Source of the DNA: Tetrahymena thermophila SB210
Taxonomy: Eukaryota; Ciliophora; Oligohymenophorea; Hymenostomatida; Tetrahymenidae
Length of the DNA stretch: 64,000 nt
Assembly: GCF_000189635.1 (NCBI RefSeq)
Contig: NW_002476370.1
Location: 682,001 to 746,000, forward strand
Reading direction: 5' to 3'
Shown: piece by piece, positions 1 to 13,627 of the stretch
How positions within the stretch are numbered: position 1 is the first letter of the stretch
Layout: each line of letters begins with the position of its first letter
Program-made: the position numbers and the translations under genes
The notes under the pieces: generated by a model
The model's input: only the letters and a program-made list of their open reading frames with translations
Told to the model about the DNA's origin: nothing
The model's database searches: none

Positions 1-3000
1 AAATGAGATGTCTATTAAAAACCAGTAAATGCTTGAAGTTTTATTATAAAAATTTAATGAGCAGCTTGAATTTGAATAGAAAGTTGAAGGAAATACTTAC
101 AGTTATTTTAATAATTCATTTCTTCTTCCAATAATATTCGAATAAATCACATAAGAAACTACGAATTAGCTTGATAAGGCAATAAATATTAAATTGAATA
201 TTTTATATATGATGTCAAATAAATTTATAGATTTAGAAATATTAAACGATAGATTGGTTTAAATTTACAAACTAAGAGATAGAATAGTGAAAAATTTGAA
301 TTCTTTAGCCTCTATGAATTAATTAAGTGAAGAACTACACTATTTATATATGAATTTCTTAGAAAACTTGTCATTCTCAGAAAGGGATGTTAAAATAAAC
401 TATTAATAAAAATAATTAAATTATATTTAGAAACATTTTTTCTAAGAAGATACAGGAGTATTATTTGTGTCTATTTAAAAAGAACGTTAAAATATAATAA
501 AGAAAGTTTCTAGTTCGTTCTGTTCACTATTCAAAGTGAATGAATCTGATATAATAAACACTGAAATCGATAGATTTATTCCATCTTAAATTTAATCAAA
601 GCACAAAATTTATATTTAAAGGTTCTTAGAAAACCCTAATTTGAGTGAATAGAATATTTATAAAGATATGCTCTTTGGAATCATAAAAGGTGGTTACATT
701 CTTCCAATAGAAATGAATTTAAGACTAACCTAATTTATAGTTGGTTCTGAGTACACCGATGATTTTGGAATTACAGCGCTTATTAAAGGAATTAAATAAA
801 ATAGTGAGTTTATCCTTTATGAACATTCTAAAAAAAATAAAATAGTTGGCATTACTGAGAATTTTCATTAAACAGTGTTTGGTCATATTAAAGATTTCAA
901 AAAAATTGATTTAAAGAAATTTTTCCCATTTTTAAAAAACAAAAATGCCATTCGCTAGCTTTTTAACTATGAAAAAACATTAAAAGCATTTAATCACACT
1001 AACACAAATAACTCTTCATACTTCTAAAGTACTACTAATGTGAATAGCTTAAAAAAAATATAAACTTCTAATAATATTAAAAATAATGATTAAGATCTTG
1101 TAAATAACTCATAAGGAATGCAATCGGAACCTGCTTAATCTTCAAGACATCCTTAGAGCTTTCATAGTTAATATGATAACTTGACAACATTCTATGATGA
1201 AGAAGGAGATTTTAAAAATAAAGAAAATGATGAAGATCAATAATATGAAGAAGATTTCCCTGTTGATTTTGTGTTTATAATGATCGTAGAAAAGCCACAG
1301 TCATAATTTTCTAACATATAATAAAAGGTGAATACAACAAATTCTATTCAAAACCTTTATGCCTAAGTAAATTTGTAATCAAATACAACAAAAGCCTATT
1401 CATTTTACTAAATGAGAGTAAATGTCAAGCCTTTTAGAAATAGATTACTAAATTTAAATTATCTCGAAATAGATTCTTTAATTGAAATAAATCCTGTTTT
1501 ATGCACTTAAACAATTTTGCCCTTATTAACAAATAACGAAATTGCTGAAATAAAAACAAATAAATTTTCAGTCAATTAGCACGATCTTGAGAAGTTTATA
1601 TTAGAATTACAAAATATTCAAACTCTCACATAGATATAGCAGTAGTAAGGCCCTGTCTCCAGTATATCCGAAGAAACAGAAGAATATGATGAGGTAACCA
1701 CCCCTTATATATATCAAAAAAGAAGGACTAAAGATTTTTCATAAAAAATAATGATTAATAATGGATCTTTTTCAGTAAATGAAAATTAAAAAAGTAATGA
1801 CTCCAAAAATATATAAAGTAGCATACCAATTAACAATAAATCAAAGGAATAGATGGAAAAAGTTATAGAGACTAAAGAAGAAAATGAGAATGATTTGCTG
1901 TCTTAAAGATAAGAAAAAATCATAAAAAATAGATAAATAAACTATGACAATTAATAGACATAAAACGATTAACAAGTTTATTAAGATGTAAATTTTCCCT
2001 TAAACTCACCTATTATTAATAGTGGCCATTTAAGTACTAATAATATGCCTTTAAATATGCTTTCTCCTAAATCATTAAATATTATGAGCTATTAGGATCT
2101 AAATAATGAATATGATAATTTAAACTACACTAAAAATAATGATAACGGAGATAACTATAAACATGAGTTTTCAATGAATAATTAGGTTAACATTACTCAA
2201 ACTAAGTAAATTGATGATTAAACTAACCACGAAGCTAATAATTTGCATAATAATTCTTAAAGCCAAAGCATTTCGTATATCAAAGCCAGTACTTAAATTT
2301 CGAGGAATAAATTGTTTTCAAATTTTTCTGAATAAAGTCACATCGGGATTGCAAGACAACAGAAGTTCTTTTCAAAATAATAGAGTCAAGTAGATGAATA
2401 ATTGCCAAGTGAGCACAAAAGCTCTGACAAAAAGGAAAATTAAGAAAACAAGGAAGAAAAAGATCTCTAAGATGCTTTAGAAGTATCTTCCACCCACTCT
2501 AGATCTTCAAACTTGAGCTCTACAAAAAAAAACATTAAAAAAATAGTAAAAACTAAAAAATCTCTGTTTGTTATGAAAATAATCAGTATTGTTGGCTTCT
2601 TGTGTGTTTGTGCTATTATTGGAGTGACTGTATGGTAGTACTATTAAATCATTTCAATTTTCGATGACCAGATTTAAAATTTTAAAGTATTTGACTGGCC
2701 TATGTAAATACAAAGCTAAATGTCATTAATTTAAAAGAATGTAAATTTTCAAACTTTATTAGGTAGCAGAAACTAACTTCCAATAGCCTCTGGTAATAAT
2801 GTTACTCAACTAAATTATCAATCTGATTAAGAGCTAAACAGCTCATATAGTAATATAATTAGACTGCTTTAGTAAATGTAATAACCCTCATAGCAGATTC
2901 AGATTTTTTATTACGTTAGATAAACACCTTCTAATTTTACCTATATACCATAAAAGTTCGATAATAGAAAAAGACCAAACTGTACTTAAAATGGTACAAA

Positions 3001-5116
3001 TACAGGATAAGGAGGAACCGGAAGTTCTGGAACTAGTGGAGGGGCTAGCGGAAGTGGAAGTGGCAATACAGGGACTGGTGGAAATTCTGGAACTGGAGGT
3101 ACAGGAACAGGTGGTAGTGGAAGTACAGGAGCTAGTGGAAATTCTGGTACAGGTACTGGAGGAAGTGGTAGTACAGGAAAAGGCGGAAGTGGAAGTTCAG
3201 GAAAAGGAGGAAGTGGGAACTCTGGATCAGGAAGTAGTGGTAGCACAGGTACAGGAGGAGGTGGAAGTGCAGGTACTGGAGGAAATACTGGTACTGGAGG
3301 AAGTGGTAGTTCAGGCAGTAGTGGGAATGCTGGAGCAAGTGGAGGTAGTAGTGCAGGAACAGGAGGAAATCCAAGTACTGGAAGTGGTGGTTAGGGAAAT
3401 GGAGGTGGAGGTGGTGGAAATAGAAATTGTTCAGGCTAGAATAATACTAATTGGTATAATTAAAGCAATAATTAGTTTAATTTTAGTTTATTTTATTCCA
3501 CTATGCAAAACACTACTTATACCCTTGACTATAGTTTACTGCTTTAATCAGAAAATATTTTTAGCTATGCCTTTTTGAATGATGATTAAGGAACATCTGA
3601 AAGAGGATTTATAACAAATATGTTTGTCTTGAAAAATTAATTGAACACAGTTTACTAGTCATCGAAGCAATAAATGTATGATCAGTTAAATAATACTTAA
3701 CAATAGTTAGGTCAATTAATGATCATTATTATGATTGTACTTGCTTGCTGCTTAATTGTTGTCATTCCTTTATTTTCTTTTATACAATCGAAAAGAGAAT
3801 AAATATTAAAGTTGTTTGCAACATTTGATAGCTAAAAATTAGAAATTAAGATTATTTAATTAAATACTCTTTATTTTTAAAACAGCACATCTCTTAAAAA
3901 GGGAAGTCTTAATTTAAAGACAAAGTTAAATTAGTAAATCATTGTGAAATAAAAGTAAATATAATCTTCTAAAAAGCAGATTCTGAGCTCTACTTCAAGT
4001 TTACCTAGAATAAACAAGACGATTTTGGTATTCACTGCTATTTCTTATTGTCTATCTATAATCTATCCACTATTAAATGAGTACATCACTTCAAATTACA
4101 CTTAATAAGGAAAATAGAATACATAATTGATGTGTAAAAAACTTATTTTTATCTTCAAGATATTTTCAAGCAAAAATTATTAAATTTTAAAAATATTAAA
4201 TTTTAAAAATATTAATAATAATTTTTCAATTTAATTATTTTTAATCTTTAAATAAATTCAAAGCAAAATTTAACTATTTTAATTTATAAATTAGCTAATT
4301 TATTTGAAATTCAAAGCTTCATATTAGCTAGCGTAGCTTAAAACTACTTTTGTCTTATCTTAAAAGGATTTCCTAATAAAAAGTAGTTTAATATTACTTT
4401 GCAAGTTTAAACACTTCAAGATATGTACACATAAGGATAAAATCTCATAACTAATTTATAGGGAACAATTTAATAACAAGAGTTTATCAACAGGTAAAAT
4501 TTTAAATCATAAAATATTAGATAACTAATTATATAAATAAATAATTAGGTATTAATAAAACCTTTATGATAACTTTCTTTTCGAACTTTTAAATAACAAT
4601 GTTTGCACTCCTCTTAACTAATATTAGCAATTCTAAGATTAGTAAAATTTGATTCCCCAAAGCAATTGCACAGGAATAAGAAAAGGAATACTTAATTAAG
4701 GATTACAAATATCTCTTAAAAAGTTCACTGAGGTGTTTCCTGATATGCTTTCGATGTATTAAATTACAGACAGCAATATATTTACATAGAAATTTACTGC
4801 ATATTAATCTGCTTTTAACTTTGCAGAATTCAATACATTTGCAACTTATCTGGCTCAAATAATTTCAGCATTGAGAACATTTATAATTTAAAATAGTGAA
4901 GATTACTTCAATTATATGAAAACATTTTAAATTGCTTTGTTAATATACTAAATGCTAATAATGGTGCTCATTTTTTACTTTGGGTGGTTCTCCTTTTATA
5001 AGTATCTTGATCACCAACTATTTCAAACAAAGCTGCTACTTTCAGTGATGGACGTGAATTCTCTAATTGAAAATTCTTATATATATAATTTCTTAAAGAG
5101 AAATGTTGATTTATGA
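1..5116 (+). CDS. PAS-like large membrane protein, paralogue of the next gene (5' end outside window)
   Basis: The frame is open from base 2 with TAA/TAG read as Gln, so the start lies upstream. About 1,620 residues are visible. Inferred introns are 4134-4327 and 4494-4548; the TGA stop is 5114-5116. A PAS-like segment lies near 600-930 (GGYILPIEMNLRL, then DDFGITALIKG) and matches the equivalent part of the gene at 5545. A Gln/Asn-rich stretch follows. One membrane segment is near 2565-2640 and another near 3715-3785; the loop between them holds a Gly/Ser/Thr-rich tract. Further membrane segments lie near 4020-4075 and 4925-5010, the last containing LIFYFGW, which the paralogue also has. The architecture recalls Tetrahymena proteins annotated as PAS S-box or tiny-macrocyst-like, which suggests a surface sensor. 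No ligand or output can be assigned. The first C-terminal intron sits in the same place and phase as in the paralogue. Confidence 0.85.
2990..3436 (+). repeat. Gly/Ser/Thr-rich low-complexity tract inside the first PAS-like gene
   Basis: In the gene's frame this stretch encodes about 145 residues made almost only of Gly, Ser, Thr, Asn and Ala in short imperfect units such as GTGGSGS and SGNSGTG. It is far richer in G than anything nearby. It lies between two predicted membrane segments, so it should be on one face of the membrane, probably outside. The overlapping Glu/Val-rich and Pro-rich open frames are by-products of this composition. Confidence 0.9.
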
Positions 5117-5544
5117 TATTATTTTTTTCGTTTTATATGTGTTAAATGCTTTTGATGTTCCTTTAAATAAATAAATATTAATTTTGATAGAAATTAAATA
5201 AGGTAATTTACTGTTTTAATATAAAATGTAGATAGGATGATATAACAATCATTTAATTACTTAAATCAATGTAAATTGTAAATTACATATTTCATAACAT
5301 TCATTTAAAAAGAAAAATTAATAAAATTTTAGAACAAAAGTTCATTTTATATTGTAAAAATGTTTATGGCTATCATTATCAATTATAAAAATACACATTT
5401 ACATGTAATGAATTTTTTAATTTTAAAATTATTCAGTATATTAAAAAAATTAATAGACTAATTTTTGGTAAACATTCTTTTGATTACAAATATTAGGTAA
5501 AACAAAAGTAATTAAATTGAATATATAAAGGAAAAACGAATAAT
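5117..5544. other. Intergenic spacer between the two PAS-like paralogues
   Basis: AT-rich, with no frame, RNA gene or repeat that I can support. It should hold the 3' end of the first gene and the promoter of the second. Confidence 0.6.
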
Positions 5545-8500
5545 ATGCAAATCAGGTTGATAAATAAGAATCAAGTTAATGAAGTATTTAGAAAATTAGA
5601 ATCATTCTATATTGAAAAAATCAGAGTTTTGATGATTGGATATGATATAAACATCTTTCTAAGCATAATTTTTATATTAGTTAATCATGCTTTTCGCTTT
5701 TAGCTTTCAATAAATACTTAAGTAATTAAGGATTTAGAAAGCTAAGATTATCTGATATCTAACTTAAATAGATTCTAATTATTATTACCAAATGCATCAT
5801 ATCGAAATATAATATTTTACTTCTCACTTTCTGTAAATTCTACTCTCATCATTTATTTATTAGCCTAGTCTTTTGTCTACATGATAACTCAAAAAAAGAC
5901 ATCAGATGTAGAAGAAGAAAGACTTTAATAACTTAAAAACTATGAAAAGACGTTCTCTTTTTTCTATTAAAGCTACAATTATATATTTTTGATACCTTTT
6001 TCCTATTTTAGCTCAGAATCTTCAAGCGATAAGAGCATTTTGTGGCTCCTTAACTTTATATTTACTATGCTAATAAGTACTATATTTTATTATAATTGAT
6101 TAGTTTTATCAAAAAACTCTTTGTAAAGAAAGAAAGATTGATTGATTGATTAATAGATTGGTATAAATATATAAATTCTTAATTTTTTTATCAATTGATT
6201 GCTGCATCTAACTAAAATAAATTAATCTCCATTTAGAATTTAGGTTAATTCAGAACAAAGAAAAAAATTACAAAATATACTGCTTCTGCAAATATATTAA
6301 CTTTTAATAATTGTTCGATGCTAATAATTGCTATTATTTAATTTACGTAATTTTATAGTATTTAAAATTAATCAATAGAACTGATGAAGTAAGAAGCATC
6401 GAAATTAAATTCAAGAACTGAAATAATATCTTCAAAAAAATTAATTCACTTAAAAGGATAATCTTAATATCAATCAATCTAAGCAAAAAAGAATTTAGAA
6501 AATATAAATCAAATTGAAACATTTTTGTTCTTAAAAGATTTTAAATAATGAATATATAAATAATCAATATTTTCTCTTTAATACTATTTATTAAATTATT
6601 TTTTTAATAATATGAAAAAAAATTAGGTTACATCTGTTGTCTTAATATATATGAACACGCTTATGCAACAAAAAATAAAATTTCTAAAAGATATTCTTAT
6701 TTTACATATTTAATAGCATTAATAGAGATATTAAATGCAGTTTTTAACAGTATCTTAAATTATAAGATAATTGTTTATGTCAATATAGCTATGAATTTAG
6801 CTACTTGCTTGGATATTATTTACGAATTACCTTACTATACTTAGATCTTGCAAAAGATAAATATGTACTGTTGTATATTTAATTTTTTATCAAGTGTTAT
6901 TTTTACTTTTAATGTTTATATTGATGTGGGTAGAGATTTGTCTTTATTGCTTTGCTTAATTTGTATTATACCTATCTCAATTAAAGTTGGGAACCTTATT
7001 TATAGGAGTTTGATAAATTAAGCAGAATACTAGTTGCTCTAATCAATAAATAACCCAGATTTTGAGTGCAGGAATCCTAATTTCATAGATATTTATCTAA
7101 GAAAACTTTATGAAAAAACTTAATTTAATTTTAAATTTAGTCATTTCTTTAATGATCCAGAGACTTGCTTAACTTTATCTGCTTTAATTTCATCTGAATC
7201 TATTGAAGATAATGTAAGTTAGTGTTTATTAGTTACTATAAATAAAATTCAAATTTATTATAAAAATTATTTAGTATTATTACAGCTTTAAAAATATTAT
7301 ATCATCTCAATAATAGGATAATTATAATTATTTAGTTTAAAGCTACATATTTAATAGCGGAATTTGTATTAACTTAGAATTTTATGCTTTAATATTGGCC
7401 TCATTTTTTATAATTACAATTTTTGTTTAATCTCAATTTTTGAGAAGTTTACAATTTAAATAATATAAATGTACAACAATAATATAAAGTTACTTATTAT
7501 AAAAGATAGAAGATGAAAAAGAGGATTACATAGGGCTTTCAAGACAAACATTTATTGTTTAAGAGTTTTTTAGAGACTTATATAAGCAAATCCTCAAAGC
7601 GCGTTAGAAAATCGACAAAAAAGCAAATATAAAATATTGTTACATGTCATTTTTAATTCAAGTGTACAAAAAACGAACAATAGCTTACTTAGAAATTTTA
7701 AATGAAAAAAATGACAAGACAAGATAAAAATCTTTAAGAGAAAAATAATCTCTTTACTCAATATTATAGCAAGCTGAAGAATCCTTCAAGTATGAAGCCT
7801 TTATGAATGATCATATCAATGTTTTGTAAATTATTGACTACGATAGGGAGTTGAAAAATAATTAATTCCTACTTGAAGATTGCATTAAAAATAAGAAGCT
7901 ACTCCTAAATGATATGTCTAATAATATTATGGACTTAAATTAATTTTTTAAAAAAGCCACCTAGCTGATTCAATAGAGGAAACTTTTAAAAGCGAAATTG
8001 CATTAAAGCTGCGCAATTAATGATGAAAATAGTAACTTGAAAGAATAGATTTAAAGTTACATATATTTTCTTAGCATGGGCGATGTCAAGCTTAAAAATT
8101 TTTACTAAAAGTCTTCATAGAGCAATTAATAGTAAATAAATAATCAGTAGAATACTGGACAAAATCAAGCAGCCCCTAAAATTTAAATGTACAGATCAGA
8201 GCGTTTTAGCATTGTTTTTATAACTCTAGTTAAAAATATAGGAACAATCACAGGGGCGTCTAATAATTTAGGTACTCTATTTGACTACCAAAACCACGAA
8301 ATGATTGGAAAAAATATTAATATAATTATCCCTTCCAACATTTCAACAAAACACCAGTAAATTTTAAATAACTTTTCTAAAAGAGGCTCTAATAATCATT
8401 GCTTTTAGAACTTCAGATTTATTCTTGGGTAAAATAAGAAAGGTTTTATTATACCTCTAATGCTTAAGTTAAAAATTGATATTGTAGGCAAAGATGATTT

Positions 8501-11500
8501 TGGAATAAGTGGAATCTTTAGAAGGGTTAGCGAAAAGTAGAATTTCATGATGATCTCTGAAGCATTTAACATTTCAGGCATTTCTGAAAGTATTTACAAA
8601 GAAGTCTTTTCTTAATATTTTACTTTAAGTGAAGTATAATAATTTAATGTTAATAAATTGATTCCACTATTTTTAGGAACAGTCACAATTAAAAATGAAG
8701 AAGATGTAGCGTATTCAAACAATTAAGATGAAATATTTGAATCCTTTTTAATTGTCAACTACTCTAAGCAGGCTCGTTAGATCTTATTTTAAAAAACATT
8801 TAGCATCGAAAATGACATTTAATAAATTTAATTATCAACCAGCAACATTTATAAAATTGTTTTTTAATTGCAATCTCACTTTTCGTATGGCTTTAGATAT
8901 TATAACTTAATTATAAATAGTTTTAGTAAAATAAAATAACTTTCAGAAGAATATGCTAGTGCTTGTTCTACTCTTGTGTAGCAGCTCGATGAAATTTATC
9001 AAACTCCCAGATAAATTCTTTTAAATTTAATGGACCAATGCTTAAATTTAAAATATGATGATGAAGTTAGCATCGAAAAAATGATTACAAATAAATTAGC
9101 AGAGTAAAATAGTGTTTTTCTTCCATTAGATGAAAGTAATTAAGTGTAAATTAATCAAATACCTAGTAAGAAAGAAATTGAAAGCAATTTTAATCCATTT
9201 AATTAAATATAAAAATCCATCAACAATATTTCTGATGACCAAAATGATTAAAAGCCAGACAATAATTTATAAATGCCTTAAATTAATCATTGTGAATCTC
9301 TTAAATAAATTTAAACCAACAATGATGATAATATATAACTAACTTAAGTTAGTAAAGAAAACAATAACTCAAACTCATAATAAGTGTAAAATTATGTAAG
9401 GCATAAAAATGAGCTAAATTTGAGGAAATAAAAAAAAAATTTGACGTTTGCTGATAATTTTACAAATAACTATATTCTTAAAAGAAAAAAGTCAAATAAC
9501 ACTATTAATGAAGAACCAGTTGAAGAACAAGAAAGTTTTGCTTAAACAACAAAGAGCAATAAAACAAGTGGTACTTAGAGTAAAAGTTAAAATAGTCAAT
9601 CTTAAGTTTTGTAGAAGATACAAGAAACAAAATTAGCTTTAGAATAAAATGATATTTATTAACAGTAAATGTATTAAAGTGCAGGCAACAAGAGATTGTA
9701 ACAATTTGCTTAAAAACTAAAATTTAGTTTATAAAATTCTAAGAATAAGTAAAGTCCAAAATTGAAAAAATCCCCTTTAAGCCCTGAAAAAGTTATTTAA
9801 ATTTTACAATTAAATAAAAAAAGTAGTTCAAATGAATTCTAATCACCTTTATAGAATTAGAGAGGCATTAAGTTTTAAAGAAAAAATTAGAGAAAAGGAT
9901 TAATTAGGTTGTTAACAAGTAGGATGTAAGATAAAGAAAATGTAGTGTCTGAAAGTGATAGCAGCAATAACAGTGCAAAAAGTAAAACAAAGAAAAATAC
10001 AATTATTGATTAGAGTACAGACTAGCACAAACGAAATCATATGCATAAACATACATTTGTTTCAATATAAAAAAAATCTAGCTCAGAGATAGATTAAATA
10101 TCTCCATTTTCTAACTCTCCTTTATCATCATTTAGGTAAGGCAAGCAAAGAACTATCATGCTAAAGAGTATATAAAATCTTCTTCAACAATAATTTTAGA
10201 ATATCTAAAAGTAAGAAGATAATAATGAAGAAAATGGTCAGCAAAGCAATAGTTAAGATTTAGATATAAAATAAGCTCCTTTGACATCTGATAGAGAACA
10301 AAGCTAGAAAAATTTTGCTATTTTTGAAAAAGATGACAAAGAAGATATGCTCAAAAGCTATAGAAAGAATTTGAATTCTTAACAGGAAATAAATAATCTT
10401 AATGAAAATGGCAAGATTAAAATAAAACTTGGCAATATTGTTTAATAATCAGAAAAAAGCTTCAAAGAAGATATGATTAAAAGTAAGATTTCTAGTTTAG
10501 ATTTTCTTAAAAATAGTAAAATTGAATCAGGTACTAAAATCTCAAAGAAGGGTTCAACTCTCATGATAAGTAAGAACACCGAAATGAATCACATGAGTAA
10601 GTATAGTTTTGAAAAAGCTCAGGAAATGCAATCTAAAAATACAAAATTTGATGTATACGACTATGACTTCTCTTCTTCATCCTCAGAGTCATCAGGAAGC
10701 TTAAAAAATTAAAATCATAATGAAACCTCCAAGCTAATTCAGCAGTAAACCCAAAATTTGTAAACAAATTTAGCTATTTTGGATTCTCGATAAGATATCA
10801 AAAACCCACTTTAAACAGCGAATAATATTTTTAGCGGTTCAAACATTGCAGGAAACATTGGATAATTTAATAGTGCCTAAGTAATTGAGAAATTAAGGAA
10901 TGATCTTAAAATTTCTAATTAGACAAAACAACAACTTTAAAAAAAGAAAAAAAATAAAATTGACATAAAATAAAATATTGATGAAGATGAGGAGACTTCT
11001 TCTTAAAGTGAATAAAAAAAAAGAAATTTAATATTTCAAAAGTTGATTATGCACTAAATAAATAAATATTAGAGGGATTTAATTATATCAGCAATCAAAA
11101 TACTTGGTTTCTTGGTACTGCTAGGAATAGCTCTTGGGACATTTATAATATATTTAGATATCAATAATTAATTTGGTAAGATGAAAAAAAATATTGACTA
11201 CCTAGGGTGGCCTATGAGCGTAAAGTCTCAAATCATTTTAGTATTAAAAGGAGAAGTGCTCTTAAGATATTTAAAGAATAATATTTTTAATTATGAATAA
11301 TAAGATATAGATTAGTATTCCTAAATAGCTTAACATTAACTTTAATAAAATTATAAATTATTATAAAATTTGATTACAGATCAGCTGGGAAAAGATATTA
11401 ATGAATATCTAATATTTCGAGATATTGTGAACACTTAGGTAGATTACACTTTTTAAAATTCAATTAATACTCTACCTTATTAATATAATGCTACTATGTT

Positions 11501-13127
11501 TTTACAATATAACATAGATTTTATCAATTCATTTTTATTTCGAATAAGCAACATGCTCCCTGACAGAGAAAACGATGAATCAAATATTTTTTTAAATTAT
11601 TTAAAATCTTTAGATGCCCTAGATATAATAAATAATAATTCTTTAAATAATGAGAATGACATTAAATCCTACTTGGACTTTCAGCTCTACTTTGGGCTAT
11701 TCGCAATGATTACGATATCTCTGTTTTTTGCAATATCAGTTTTCCCATTGTATGCAATCATTTCCTCTTACTCTTAAAAAGTTTTGAAAATCTTCTCTAC
11801 TTTTTCTCATGATCTCCTTACTCAGATGCATACTCATCTAAATTAATTTTCGAAGCATATTAAGAAAAATAAAAAGCTCTTAACTCACCACCAATAATAG
11901 AATATTTTATTGTTTGAAACTATGAGAATTGAAAAAAAAAGAAATATTTCTGATACGACTGATCTTCCAAAATTAAAAATTTTCCACATCCTTTTTTCAA
12001 TCTCCTGTTTTTTGATGATTATTGTTTATCCTCTGCTTAATTTTTTTCTTTGCCAAGCTTTTGTAAATGAATAGCACCAAAATCTCAATTTACTATGTAA
12101 TTAATTTTTAATTTAATTTCTATAAAAAATATGAGAGTCTTACTAACACCATCACCAAATAAAAAATATCTAAAATCCTCATGCTAAATATTTTGATTAA
12201 CAATGCTTTTAGTTTTACAAAATTTTTTAAAATTAATTGCGTAATCTTCCTCCCATTTTCTATTTTAAAAGAAAATTATAAGGAAAAACTTATTAAATTC
12301 TTTATCCATAAAATATTAATTTTTACTAACCTTAAAATTATTTTTTAAAAAAAGAAATTCTTTTTTATACTAAATCACTCTCGATTGAAAATATTGAACT
12401 TAACTATCTGATAAGTTATAAGAAAATGATGCCTAATGAGTATTCTAGTTTTAATGTTACTTAATTTGAGATGAGAGGAAATGTACTTATAGATAAAAAC
12501 ACATAAGATATTGATTAGCTTTAAATTATTGTAAAGTAGTAACATCAATTTATTAGAAGAAATTAAGACGAATTTTATAATTTTGTTTTGGCTATTTTAG
12601 AGGGAAATGCGTGTAATGTGATAAATTAAAATAGTAGATATTTTAATAACTAATCAGATCTAACTTACAGCAATTGCTTATAAATAAGAAATGGAATATT
12701 TACAAGAGGATTATTACTAAGTATTAGTGATACATTTGGAATCATGCCGATTGTAGCTTCATTATACAAGATAAATGATCCTATTCTTTATAAATAACTG
12801 CTCAACGCATATTAAAAAACAACTAGCCTTGTTGATCTTGATAATTATAATGTAGGTCTTTCTATTTTTATAGATGCATGCAAAAATTTCATTCTTGATA
12901 TAAGCTAATCATACTTTAGTTACATGTATACAGTCTAGCTAGCCCTTATTTGCTACCAAATTATCTTGCTTCTTCTTATTTTTTACTTTGGTTGGAGCTA
13001 CTTCTGTAGCAATTTGCAAAATTAATTATATTCTTCAAAGTAGCTGTTTTCGCTTTTTCATATATCTTTTCTTATAGAAAACCCTTACTTTTACTCTTAT
13101 TTTTCCTCCAGAAAGTTTAAAATTTGA
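5545..13127 (+). CDS. PAS domain, tiny-macrocyst-like large membrane protein
   Basis: ATG at 5545 opens an N-terminal exon with several membrane segments (to about 6070). The next clear exon is about 6629-7213, containing DIYLRKLYE, a type of segment conserved in Tmc-like proteins. Then come 7286-12096 and 12355-13127, with a TGA stop at 13125. The join between 6070 and 6629 is unresolved. The estimated length is about 2,200 residues. The first part has many hydrophobic helices. A PAS fold is likely near 8190-8360 (IGKNINIIIPSNIS), followed by the GFIIPLMLKLKID segment shared with the upstream paralogue. A long Lys/Ser/Gln-rich linker (9100-11050) follows. The C-terminal cassette has membrane segments near 11085-11160, 11690-11775, 11985-12055 and 12925-13010 (LIFYFGW again). 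This is probably a sensory or mechanosensory-type membrane protein; the function is inferred from architecture only. Confidence 0.82.
6136..6155 (+). repeat. (GATT)n microsatellite
   Basis: About four GATT units lie in the unresolved intron-like stretch (about 6070-6628) of the second PAS-like gene. This supports reading that stretch as non-coding. Confidence 0.8.
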
Positions 13128-13627
13128 GAAAAATTTTTCTAATAATATTTTGTAATGTATGGATTTAATTTATGTTTCGTTGTTGCAATATCAATCTATT
13201 CTTTCTAATAAGTAAACAACAACTTTTAGTTTTTAATTAATTTTTTTTTTTAGTGTTATTTCTTTATTTAAATATATATCATTTAACTACGAATTAAAAA
13301 ATGTATATTTTGATAAAACTAAATACTCATGACAGCAACTATTTATTTTAGTTTTATTTGCATTTTTAAAGGCAAAAAGTACCTCGATTTTATTTTTTTA
13401 AATTTAATAAGTTGTATGATAAAAAGTATAAATTTGATTTTTAAGCAATTAATGATTGGATTCCATAACAATATTACAATTTGATGTAAAAATCAGTGAA
13501 TATCATTCAATTTTTTTTTATGAACTAAATCTAATTTTAAATGAATAAATAAATTACTTAGTTTATTTTTAAAGTAATTAAAAAATATTAGACAAAGTAT
13601 TGTAAAACAAACTAAGTTATCTTGAAG
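13128..13627. other. Intergenic spacer
   Basis: AT-rich DNA between the second PAS-like gene and the first cysteine-rich gene. I see no gene or clear motif in it. Confidence 0.6.

Noticed and set aside
2986-3578. Glu/Val-rich + frame and Pro-rich - frame over the Gly-rich tract
   Set aside because: Both are other-frame readings of a GGN/AGN repeat whose Gly/Ser frame continues the surrounding gene without interruption.
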